Source: Gracilaria gracilis (lineage: Eukaryota; Rhodophyta; Florideophyceae; Gracilariales; Gracilariaceae). From it: a stretch of DNA of 64,000 nt. Positions within the stretch are counted from its first letter, which is position 1, and every line of letters starts with the position of its first letter. Below are positions 31,050 to 42,551 of this stretch, piece by piece. Below the pieces are notes generated by a model. It had not been told where the DNA came from. It searched no databases and worked only from the letters and a program-made list of their open reading frames with translations. Location: the NCBI GenBank assembly GCA_030374805.1, contig JARGSG010000052.1, forward strand, positions 186,001 through 250,000, given 5' to 3'. A program made the position numbers and the translations under genes.

Positions 31050-33026
31050 TTGGGAGCCTAGAATTACCACATAACGAGATCCATTTTCTTTCTATTTGGT
31101 ATACGCTTTACACCGCACTCGAATCATTGGCATATAGGTCCTCTTTTTCTATGTTTTGCACGTCCACGTGGGTGTCTTCTCCAGGACCCATTTCTTCATC
31201 AGATACCACAACTTCTAAAAGTCGATCACCTCGAACAGGATCTATGCGAACAGCGTAAACTACACCACCATGACTTTCTCCGGTTCGCTTCCCAGCCTAC
31301 TGATGGAACCAGCGATGAATATGGTAAACGCTCGTTATCTTTGTGGATATCACAGTACCGTCGCACACAGTAGAGCTGGAGAGATGCACCGGCCCCTCAT
31401 TACCAGGATTGACTGGTATTAATCTGCTCCTATTGGTGGATAGCTCCTTCGTCTTGGATCCTCGATGAAGCCAGTATCGTTTCCGGGCCTGTGCTTGCTC
31501 ATGGTTTTTGTTTTCAACATTACTCCTGTATTTTCTAGTCTTCACGGCCGCCTTTGTATTTGACCAGCCACTTGGGCTTGGTCTGAAAGCACCAGGTCGA
31601 GGAGCTATGGCAATGTATCCCTTTTGCTTCAACATTTTCTATGACGTAGCGAGCACCGGTGGACCACGAAAGTGCTCAACAGCGCTCTGAAGCGATCCAG
31701 GCTCTTCTCTTTGAACCACTTTTATCAATTTCGAGGCCTTCGGCACCATCGATGCCACAACTGCTGCTGGGGGGGGAACATTCCCAGTCACTGAAGAAGA
31801 CTCAGCAACCGCTGCGTCGCTGACAAAATTATCACCTTCGCTGGAGTTGTCTGCTCCAACCACATCCATCACGATTACTCCCAATCCCTGACACAATAAG
31901 GGCTATAGAAAGAGGAGAGAGTGAAGAGTTCAACTGTACAAGACAATCTTCTCCGGTGTCAAAATGGAGCACAATATCTCGAACTTGTTCTTTGTAAGGT
32001 TAGCACTGCTGCTTGATAACATCGGCTGCAGAAGTGGAAGGCATGAACCTGTACAGAACTCACACTGTCTCCCTTTCAGCCAATTATATTCTTCATATGG
32101 AACATGTCCTGTCCACCATGCGAACAATCAATTTAATATGCCAAAATGCGTTCACGGTCAACCAGGTGTTCGGAATTCAGCAACCCTGCCCTCCAAGATG
32201 GGATAGATGTTTCCAAACCTCGGAATCCGAAGGCATCTGTTACTCCACAAGCAGCACTGGTCAGCTTCCCATTCTACGGAACGGACACTTTCGCTGGAAG
32301 GCGGCTCATAGACTACCCTTGTACTCTCTGAGAAAGAAGGCTACTTGATGCCCCCATCGATCCGGATTTTAGTGGCTCTGGCATTGTGATATACAGAATG
32401 AATTGTATCTTCAGCGGCATTACCATCATATCCAACTGAAACAAGAGCTTCATTGCAGTTCCATCGATTTCAGGGTGTGGTTATGGCCCTGGCTCTTCCT
32501 TGTCGAGCAATAAGAAAATCACAATACTAAACCCCTCACAGCGGCAACATAAACACAACTTAATCCACTGGAGGGAATGTTTTGGTTGGATTTTATGAAT
32601 TGAACTACGAGTCCCGATTGAGGTCCCACCGCAAGCCAGCAACTGCTCTGGAACCGAACCCAGCGATGCGGTGCAGAGCCAGGTCCGCCGAATAGTCAGA
32701 TGCAACCAGTTTATATCTTCCAGCTGCCAGCTGGCCTCGCTTTGTGCACATCTTTCTACCCAATAACTCTTACGAACTGCTGTTATTAGTTTTCGAACTG
32801 TCATTTTTGTCACCGCCGCTTCGTCAAGTTTCTCATTGCTACCCTTTCGAGATGGCTGGACTCGCTCACATACAGCAATACAGCACCCGATCAAGGGACG
32901 AAGCCACCCGCACATTACTTTCTTCATGAGCGTCATTCTCACACAGGCGCGTCGCCGATCACGGCATTTCACAGGGCACTCCGAGACATATGTGGCCTTT
33001 CTGGGGTTTTCGCGTTTTGCCGCCAA
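31050..33026 (-). pseudogene. Unrecognised degenerate ORFs downstream of the second CACTA transposase
   Basis: Coding-like segments on one strand: 33026-32481 (basic), about 32180-31930, and one frame from 31896 to about 31050 broken by TAG codons at 31639 and near 31297. The last includes STKITSVYHIHRWFHQ and, after the stop, VVYAVRIDPVRGDRLLEVVV with acidic residues following, a compact beta-rich domain I cannot name. They may be part of the transposon at 33285-36241 or of a separate element. Confidence 0.3.
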
Positions 33027-33284
33027 TGACGCCTGTTCTCTTCGCTGTTCGCTGCCACTTCGTCACGAACTGTATCGATGATCTCTACCTGTTTCAATTC
33101 CACTCGCATGAAATCCGATCTCAGCTGCAGCCATTTGTTTTTGCGTATGGCTACATTCCAGTCGTCAATGAGATATCACGCGACTGACTCCCTGTAGTGT
33201 TACAGGACCCCGTCCAATGTCGTTGAACCTCTCCTTATCCACATAATACCGACGACCCGACATGTCCAAAAGACCAACCATTCG

Positions 33285-36241
33285 TTAGATGCATGATACG
33301 GGCTCGGTGGTGATTTCCGACTTTCTACGGCTCTCTGCATTCAAAAGGTCCAGTTGAGTATTGAGAGTCATCCCATACTGCCACCAGACGTCTGCAAATA
33401 CCTGTTCAACAGTTTGAACGTTCTGTTTCCATGGAAGATGTAATCGAATCTGGAATAGCCTTCGAACTTCGCCGTAGTACAAATCTAGTTTTGGGTGGTT
33501 TCGTATATCATTTCCATCCACCGATGCAAGAGATTGCCTTTCCGAAGAATCTGCGTTCTTGAAAACAGCAGCAATTCCGTACTTCTGTCTCGATTGAGTA
33601 TGAATCTTGAGCCGGGCTGCGTGTGACTTGAGGGTCTCGATATTGAACTCAATGCCATCCCTACAAAATTTTGCCAAGTCAAACTCCCTCACTCCGCAAA
33701 TCTGAAAAGAGAGAACATGTGAAGGATATGTATCGGATACAAAACGGTTCACCGCCGCTTGCTGCGCTAAGGTAAGTTTGCAAGCCTTGCCCCATCCAAT
33801 ACATATTCCCCTAGTGTTCAATTCTGGTTCCCTCTCTGTACTTTCAATGCCCGACATGCGCGATATGCTCTCAAACACAATTTTCCTTTCGTTCAATATC
33901 TTTGGTGCGGATCCTTGGTTCATCACACGCAGTGCTAAGAGTTTATGGTTTTTTAAGAATAGATGTGTTGATATGTTCGACCGGGCTGTCAAGCGATTTC
34001 TGATCTCTCCTAAAAGCCTCTCCACGAGAAACTGTGATGTAAACGGAATTGGGCCACATTCGTGTAACAACTCTGGGAGATGAAGGATGGCATGCGTTGA
34101 TGGTGTCAACACGTACGAATGTGCGGGACTTAATACAAAGCATTGGACGAAGTTGAGATACAGATTCTGCACGACGCGCTTCAGTTCTTGCGACGCATGC
34201 CTTTCACAATTGAAACCAAAGGAGATGCTTACCATTCGCGATGTCAACTTCCAAAGCCTGAGTATTTGTTTTTCTACTTTTGTGTGGTGCAGAAATGGTA
34301 GCAAGTACATCTCAGCATGGCGCTTTAAATCTTCGGCTTTGAACCTGTTTAGGTCATTCAACACCATGGGAGTTCTACCCCATACCGTTGGGACACCATT
34401 ACTGCAGGAATCGATATACGAGTATATTCTTTGAATTATTTCTGCCTTGATGCAATACTTGGGGATGTTTTTAAGTTCTCGTGTCGTGAATGAGCTCCAC
34501 AAAGCAGTTTTAACACGTGCTTGGTCCACCCTAAAAGCACAAGATGCATAATGTCGTAAGGGCAGGCGTACTTACAGTCCAAGAAAAGGCCTTTCAAACA
34601 CGAAGCCTTCTTGATTCCAGTCGTCTTTATTATGTTCTTCTTCTCGTCTTCTGTACATGTTACCTTGGAAAGTCTACCCCATGTGGAAAGAATGCCAGTG
34701 CTGCTGCGAGGAGATGCACATTCTATGCTCGTTACGAACCCCAATCTGGAATCCATGCCTCTAGTTTTCTTCCTACTTATAAGAGAATTCGGAATTTCAG
34801 GAACAGCGCATGAGATTCCACATTCTGGCACATAGGACTTGGTTTTGTGGCAGAATCGGCAGAACATCCTGCCCGTGTGGCCCACGTAACCTAGTACTTT
34901 GCTTGCAGTCGGCCAATCGGCCGTGAAGAAAACGACAAACGCCTTCAGTGTACGAACTTTTTTGTCGAAGCAAAGAATCGGTATGCCAAGTTCCAGTTCA
35001 CGCAGGCCCGCGAAAAGAGGATTCAGAAATGTGTCAAAGTATTTGTTGGAGTGGTCTCCAGGTATCACCGAAAGTATGAGGCAATTTGCAGCTCGGCTCC
35101 TTTCTTTAGGTTCGTAATTAAGAATGTTGCAAACGACAGGCCAGGTGGAATGTGGATCCCCTCTCCTGTTTCGCGAACATTCAAATCCATCTGTGGATAT
35201 GGAAAGAAAGGCGAAGATTTCTTCTTCGCCGTCGTTTTCTTGCATTTGTATAACCTCAGAAAACATTCTGTGAAACATGTTCCCGTCGTAGAAATCGTGC
35301 TCATCTCCTCGTTTTTCTCGGTCAAGTACGCTATTTCTGGCCCGTTTGTATCCATTGATCATCTGATGAAAAGACTCCTTTGCTCGCAATAATGCTCCAA
35401 GAGCTGTCGAGGGTTTCAAGTACCAGAACTTCTTACTTCCTTTCCCCTTCAGAGAACCACCACAGACAGGGCAAGAAGTCGAGCTTCGGAGTTGACCTGA
35501 TGATGTTACATGGTGTTTTGCACACATGGATACAAAGGAAGTTGTAAGCATTGACTCACGAACAGCATACGCGATGAGTGATTTGTATGACATTGAAGAA
35601 TTGATTGGTTGTACGCTCATCAGTCTTTGTATCGTGCTCTGCGACACAGTCGACAACTCTGCAGTGTACAAGAAGCTGTTCAGTCGGAAAAACTCATTAC
35701 GTGTTGGGGAATACTTTATCTCAACGCCTGATGATTCAGGTGCTGAGCGCGAGGCAAAGGCCATATACTCTACTTCACTGGAGTTTGTTAGACTAACGGG
35801 ATCATTGTCATCCGAGGCGTTCGAACTTGAAGGAAAAATTCTTTTCTGCAATGGACCACTATCATTCAACCCTGGGCTTTCCATTTCTTCAACGGTTTCC
35901 ACCACCTGCGGAGACTGCACACGCAGGTTGTTCGTATTTGAATCAAAATCCGAGGACTCTAATGCAATTACCTGACTCGGGCCCTGTTCTTCTCTCTCCA
36001 CTGGATCAACTTTATTTTGCTCACCATGTGGTTGAACATCATGGATTTCTATCTTTTGAGTACCAGCCCTGACTTCCCATCGATATTTTCGCTTTTGTAC
36101 ATGAACGATTGCGTCCATATCTCCCCCTTCAAGCTCAGAATTGGCATTCTCATCACTGTTATAAGCCATTTGGGAAACTAGTTCCTTACGAGTTTCCCAA
36201 CTTCGCTTACGTGGGCGAGAAGGTTCATTGGTTCGGTCCAT
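33285..36241 (-). pseudogene. CACTA-superfamily transposase, nearly complete, one frameshift
   Basis: ATG at 36241 opens 601 codons: a basic start (MDRTNEPSRPRKRSW), an acidic linker, a zinc-finger pair CPVCGGSLKGKG near residue 285, and the Transposase_21-like core ISTDGFECSRNRRGD, STWPVVCNILNY, LILSVIPGDHSNKYFDTFL. Next are FCRFCHKTKSYVPECGISC and CPYDIMHLVLLGW. The frame then shifts within 34436-34529 and continues 414 codons to 33285 (RELKNIPKYCIKAE, STHAILHLPELLHECG, LVERLLGEIRNRL, then a C-terminal FQIRLHLPWKQ). Only one lesion, so this is the youngest transposase in the window. A divergent accessory gene starts at 37136. Confidence 0.7.
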
Positions 36242-37135
36242 ATTCGTGTGTTTCGCGTTGGGATACCTGCTTATTTCCTTTCCAAATCACTTCTGAGTAT
36301 ACCGGGAGTCGCGATAATTCTCTTGCTACAATTGAGCAATATCGAGGCCATGTGAAGTATTTGCTCATACTACGATTTACCCAAATTCTGATTTATTTCT
36401 GGAAGTCTTGAAAATTGTCATGGGATTAATGTACATCGAGTGTTAATTGTGGACTTTGACGTCATAATTCAACTTTTCGTCAAAGACACAATTTCGCTTC
36501 ATGCTTCTTTCCTCTTCGTTTCAATGCGCGGCAAACTCGAAATGGTTAAGTACCACGCCAGTTCCCTCATTCATTACCAACACCCGCCCGACAAGCCTAA
36601 GCACACCCCTGAAACTCCCTACCCTTTGCATCTCAGAACTTGCGAACGCCTTAAGTTTCGCCTTCGGTGTGCAATCTTTAATCCACACAGCTTTCACTTC
36701 GTTCCGCGTTTCGTGGGGTCTCTTGGGCGCTGTCCTAGAGAAGAGAAGACACTGAGTCTGATTGAACACAACTGTGCGCGAGCACTTCCAAGTACTTCCG
36801 ACGAAGCGTATATCTTGAGCACGAAGGTCAACATACTGAAGCTGGTACGAGTTCTCCTTTCAGTTCAGCGCCACATGTCTTTGTCATCTTTGCAAAGCGA
36901 CTGTTTTCATTCTCTTTCTGACACCCATATGAATTCTTAGCACGCTTCTCTCCATTCAAAAGTTGCTTCTCGGGCACAACTTTATCGCTAAGCGTAGCGT
37001 CACATCCGACTTGGTGACCAATCTTACTGTTCTGGTTCTTTCAAAGAATAGGCTTCGCTTCTGTAACTGCTTCTTTCTCTACTATTCGCTTTGCTGTTAT
37101 CATCGTACAAGCACAAGCTTCCTGTCATTGTCGCA
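36242..37135. other. Intergenic region between divergent transposon genes
   Basis: About 0.9 kb separates the transposase start (36241) and the accessory gene start (37136). Short frames exist on both strands, but none is convincing. A shared promoter region is expected here from the divergent arrangement. Confidence 0.35.
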
Positions 37136-40100
37136 ATGAACTCTCGAGCGACAGACCGTGTAACCGTTGACCGGAATCTTGGCGTCATGGATGAAAACAG
37201 TGGAAAGAAGAACACTGCCACTGACATGTTGCCACCAAAGCCAGTTCGCATTCCAACTGCTGCAGAGTAGCGCCGGTTGAAGGAAGCAGATGCTCCTGAA
37301 ATGCCAACTGGTGGAGTCATTTCTGCTCGGCAGGTATTCAACCGGCTTTACCGAGAAGCGATGTCCGGCCCATCAGTCCAAGCCGAAGACTACCCTGTGT
37401 ACCTAGAAATGGCAAATGCAGCGAAAGACCTGATCCGGCAGTTCCTGTACCAGAAGATTGGACTCACAAGAGGGGAGAAGGCTTTCAAATCCATCAAACT
37501 CGAATACTCAGACCAGCTTGCACAACTGAAACGGAGAGTTACCGAGAGCTTTCCAGGTCTTGCTGCAGCTCAGAACTATTGGGTGGTGACCGAGTTTATC
37601 AGAGAGCCATGCTACGTGATAAGAAGGCAAAGGCCGAAGCTGCGAAAAAGAACGAGAAGCAAAAAGCCTCGCGAGATGGAACAAAGTCAGTGAACAACTC
37701 CAACCTTGAATCCACGAATTTGAGGACCTTGCCTGATCGGGAAGGCGCGCCTGATCTGAGCCCTGCTGTGGAGCAGAACACGGTAAGATGTGCCCGCAAC
37801 ACCTCTCGCAATATTGGTGAAGCGCTCGATATCCGTGATGTCGAAAGGAACGTGCGTGCAAATTCAACTAAGGAGAGGCGCTCTGGCGGCTTTCGACGTT
37901 CTGCAGTAGTAACCGATGAAGAACGTAATCGGAGATTGGTTATTCGTAGTGATTGCAACTCTCAAGTAGGCAGCGTAGATTTCTCCCAAAGTGAGGAGCA
38001 TCAGGGATATGGTAGAGATAAACCTGTGCAAAATTTCACCGCCCACTTGAATGGATCGAAGCACAGGACCACTTCAAACACCTTAGAAGATGAAGAGGGC
38101 TTTGCATGTGATGATGAACACGACTCTGATGGCCATCATTCTGAGCCATGGATTTCACGCACAGGCAAGAACTTCAAACTTAAACGCACGGATAGGCGTT
38201 TCCCACGCAAGGAATATGAAGATGGTACCGTTTTCGAGACGAGCGATGAGATCTCTTCCAATCCGAAGAAGTTCAAAGGAACCGCCAAGCGCTCCAGCGA
38301 TAATACACGTTCAGCAAAAGAGAAGTCTGCATTCCGCCGTCCACGTCCACGGGGGTCCGCGTAAGCATGAGCTTTCTCACGGTGCAACAGCCCAAATGAA
38401 CAGTTTGTACAGTGATGTTCTTCTTTGTCCTCCACTCTCCGTTCTTCATTTCTGGTATTGCTATGGTGTTCTTATTCGCTCCTCTACCGCTTATAGCTTA
38501 TTGATCTCTGAATTATTCACATCTGGTTATTGGTTAGTGAAGGCTACGGAGACCACTTATAGTTCGATAACGTCGTGTACTGAGGCTCAAATGAGAACTG
38601 AGAAGCAGCTATTTATACGTTCTTATGTCAGCGTTCATGTTTTGGGGTCTTCTCCGGGGCCTACACTCTTCTTTCGAACAACTCATTAGTCTCCTTTGAT
38701 ACTGCGGTTGCTATTGATCCTAAGGGGGAAAATGGCAAGCAGTAAATGAACGCTCGGGTTTCGTAGATCTTGTTACAGCTTCATTTGACCTCTATTGGGT
38801 CTATTCAAAACGTAATAGTTAGGACGTCTTCCGTGCAGATCTTGAACACTTTTGGCAGAGTAAATTTAATTAATATGAGGAACAAATCTGGGAATGTTTC
38901 CGGACTACTTCTTAGGCTCACTTTTGACCGTATTGCGCCTAGGTTCTGGCACCATTCAGATAGCAGTATGAACATTTTGGGAAGCTTTTATCGGGTGCAT
39001 ACTGGCATGTTTATGCCTAAGTTTCGTCCAAATTGCCAGTCGGTGTTTGGGCTGTATTAAAGATAGATACCGCCATAATTATGGCAGTTTAATTGGGACG
39101 CCTTACGAATTTATTTGGGCAAAATTTGGATCGTTACTGGGCTGTATTCCTATTCTGTATTGCGGATAGCTCACGGTACATATTTGTGCCAACCTGGTCC
39201 CCTTTTTTGGGCAATATACTGGACACAAATCGGTCGCTTTTGGTCCCGCAAAGGGTCCTAAAACTCGTCCAGACTACGATTAGATTTTGGGTGGTTTCTG
39301 GCCTACAGTAGTTGGCTATTTTCCGGCCTACAATAGTTGGCATGTTTTCGGCCATGATTTGGCACATAAATGGCCTAAAAATCACGCCGCCTTCCTGCTT
39401 GTATTAAGTACCATTATGGGCCATATTTGGGACCTCTACCTTGCTCGTAGGGGAAAGGAGGTCGCCAGGCTTCTTGGTTCGTTCGTAGACGCAGCTCCGA
39501 AACTCGTGAAATTGATTCTAGCAGTGAAAGCAGCTCATATAATGTTGGTCAGACTCGTACAGAATCGACCGTAAAGCATGCAGGACCTCCAGACATCAGT
39601 TTAAATAGTGACATGGATGACAGCTCCGAAGCCTCAGTGGAGGAGCACCTTTGACGGTCACAGCCTATCAGCCCTGGGAACAAAACTCTTCGTCTTCATG
39701 GTGATGAAATTGGTCTCAAGAGGTTTAGAGAAAACAAAAAAGCGGAGACATATGATGAAGTGACTCCAAGGCACGGTGCAGAGAATGAAAAGGTTCCCAA
39801 CAATAACTGTAAGCCTGAGCAGCCGAAGGTGTGCACTGACGATGAAGTTGAATCTCGCACTGGGAAAGTCACGGAAGAAGTGATTCTAAATAACTTTTGG
39901 GTGGGGGATGCACCCAGTGTTAGAAAAAAGAGACGATGGAACGAGCTTGTAAACGATAATATCTCAGAGGAAGAGAACTGTACATCACGAAGGAAAGTCA
40001 ATACTGGTCGTGGCAAGAAGAAAAACCTTGATGCGAGTAGCCAAGGTTGCGCTGTTGCTGGATGTACTTTGTCTGGAGATACAGCCCATAGATGCAAGAT

Positions 40101-40326
40101 TTGCGGATCACCCATGCACAATCTGTGCGGAATGCGAGTTCTTCGTGAGGCTTATGTCGAAGAACAGTTCACTTGCTCGTCGGAATGTCTGGGGCTCCGT
40201 GTCCGTCAGTTTTCTACAAACAGAGCTCACGCTTGGTACGGTCCGGATCAAGAGGCGTTCCACCATATTCCGCGTCTTGTCGCAGGAGCAGGAAATAGAA
40301 GGCAAGATTATGCAAATGATTTGTAG
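37136..40326 (+). pseudogene. Accessory protein of the CACTA element with zinc-finger-like C terminus
   Basis: ATG at 37136 (MNSRATDRVTVDRN), in-frame TAG at 37268, then ISARQVFNRLYREAM and GLAAAQNYWVVTEFI. A shift near 37613 leads into a highly charged, disordered segment (DKKAKAEAAKKNEKQ). At 38361 GTAAGC makes a good donor, and TTCGTAG ending at 39488 an acceptor in matching phase. This joins RPRPRGSA to RSSETREIDSSSE across a 1.1-kb intron. A TGA at 39652 follows, then the frame to 40326 with C-x4-C, RCKICGSPMHNLCG and FTCSSEC, a Cys/His cluster like a treble-clef or PHD-type finger. Divergent from the transposase; probably a DNA- or chromatin-binding helper, by inference. Confidence 0.45.
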
Positions 40327-42190
40327 TGAACATCTTAAGTCTGCCTTCTTACCTATTTGCCTTGTTTTGCATTTCTGTAGATCAAATTCCACCCACCGCC
40401 GCAAAGAAAGTAGTGCCCAAAAAGTAGCAAGGTTGCGACGGACACGCAAAGTGTCGCTGCAACTTCTTCGCACTTGAATAAACCATGGCTTTGATACTTG
40501 TCTGACACACGATAGTAGCACGACACGATTTTGTTCCGCTTGAAGGGACCAAAACTCTTGGCCTCAAGTTCATTGTCTTCTTTCAATGTCATTAATTTTC
40601 TAGCTGATACGCTTTGTCTCTGTAGCATCATCTTGATTCCTGCTACTTCAGACACCCTTGAGGGTACCTCATACTTTTGGAAGGTCGATGAGCTTTGCAA
40701 AAGGAATCTAGTTAAATATTCTTAACGATCTGCCCTCAAGTAAGTTGGGGGTACAAAGGGTGTAGAGAAACAAACACAGGCGATAGGACATGGTCATGAA
40801 CCATATTTGAAAGGTATGATGGTTTTTGGTGGCGCATAACGTTTTCTAGGTTCCTTAGCAAAACGATGAACCACTTACATAAACGTATTGAGACCGAGAA
40901 ATGAAGAAACGGTGAGTCTTAAAAGCGCAGCGCCCACAAGAATGCTTTATGTGCTCAGCGAACGCGCGCAGCGTACATCAACGAGGCGAATTGCAAGATG
41001 TTAAGCTGCAAGTTGGGCGTGGTGGCGAACGAAAAAATTGGGACGCCTGGGCAGATGTTTGGCACTGCGAAAGACGACGCGCTGGGGGTAACCTGGTCTC
41101 TATCACTCCATTGATTGACCGTAGGTAATTTTGGTTGACGTCTGTAGGCGCGCATGCGGTGGCCTAGATGTTGCCTGACTAAGTTTCAAAAAGGAATGAG
41201 CTCAATCAGTTGTGCCTCGAGAGGTGTCGTCTCCTTTGATGAAAAACAACTCAGACAGCGATTCGTTGGGTTAGGAATTAATAGTAAACGTGAATAACGA
41301 GGTCACCGAAACGTTGCTGTACCAGAAGTTGAGACAAAGTGTTGAGAAAACGTGGCCATGATGGATGTTAAGATATGCTAGTTGATCATTAACAAGTTGT
41401 TTTGGATGGAAATGACTTCCGTTAAGTGCTCACCAGAGGAGGCCAACATGGCACGTGGCTTGAACCCTCAGAGGGCGTCAGCGCGGCAGTGAGGTAATAA
41501 TTGACGGAGAGCTTGATAGATTCCTTCGCAGAGACCGCCGTGATCGAGCAACTCAGACGGCTGTACTTTCACTTGAAGTAGGTGTGATAGACGATTAAGA
41601 CTCTCTGCAAAAGAACAGACCCAAGACTTAGAAAATCTATATTGGTACGCGGGAGCAATAGGTTAGAATAACCAGTGGAGAATGTGATAATTGAGCGGTG
41701 AAGGGGCAGATATATTAAGAATGGAGCTCGTACAAGGAAGGAAGTTTCAGCTGCGGTGTAGTATGCGATCATGGCCGACGGCGTCCCGCGAGGAACGCGT
41801 ACGCGAGTTTAATAGATACCAAATGTTAGAAAACATGTGTGCCACCTGTGCCGCGTACGTCGGTCGTGTTCCATGGAACCCAACCGCCAACAATTGTGCT
41901 TGTCACTCATGGAGCAACATGCTTCCCAGTTTTGGGCTCCGCGCTTGTTTTTTTGTTTCCACTGACGGCGTCGACTTTATTCGTAGCTTAGGCTGAGTCG
42001 TGTAAATTATCGCAATTATGAGATAGTAGGGAAAAGGTGGCTGGGATAAACCCGGCATTGGAGTGGTTGGGTAGTAAGAGCAAAGCCCTGTTCACCAACA
42101 AGCGCTTGAACCTCACGTTTGGGATAACCAAACCCCTTCTGCACATTTCAAAAGTATTGAAATGGAGCCAGACCCTGAAAAACAAAGTTC
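40327..42190. other. Stretch without a recognisable gene
   Basis: Open frames are short and conflicting. A Cys/Lys-rich segment near 40380-40480 might extend the accessory gene. Otherwise I see nothing that supports a gene or repeat family. Confidence 0.35.
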
Positions 42191-42194
42191 TCCA

Positions 42195-42275
42195 GTATCG
42201 CCAGAGCCTCGAACCGACAACCCCAGCGGTTAGCTCAACAGATTTTTACTGCTTACCAACTGCGCTACACACTGC
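42195..42275 (-). ncRNA. tRNA-like sequence with Pol III A and B boxes (SINE or tRNA pseudogene)
   Basis: On the minus strand, TAGCGCAGTTGG (42256-42267) fits the A-box consensus, and GGTTCGAGGC (42206-42215) fits the B box, 40 nt apart. The D and T stems do not pair fully and the anticodon loop lacks T33, so a working tRNA is unlikely. A tRNA-derived SINE head or decayed tRNA gene fits best. Confidence 0.4.
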
Positions 42276-42551
42276 CGTTTTCCTCGATGGTCATAACGTT
42301 TTGATCACTACGGACCCTATTTAAACATAAAGCTCATTCCTGGACCTCGAGAAGCATGATCTTACAAAGAGGGCATGCGTGTCATCACCCTTCTTTTCTT
42401 GCCATATGTTCCGAAGTCTATTTTCAACAACTGACCAAAAACTTCTGATTGTGCCAAAAGATTGGGTTCATCATAGTGTAAGAGAAGAATGTACAGTCTT
42501 CAAAACAGGAAAGAAGGGATCCAAAATCTGATTTTTCGGAGTGTATGCATT

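Noticed and set aside
33186..33199. Right end of a CACTA element (complement reads CACTACAGGG)
   Set aside because: I could find no matching left end or 3-bp target duplication within the window, so the short match may be chance.
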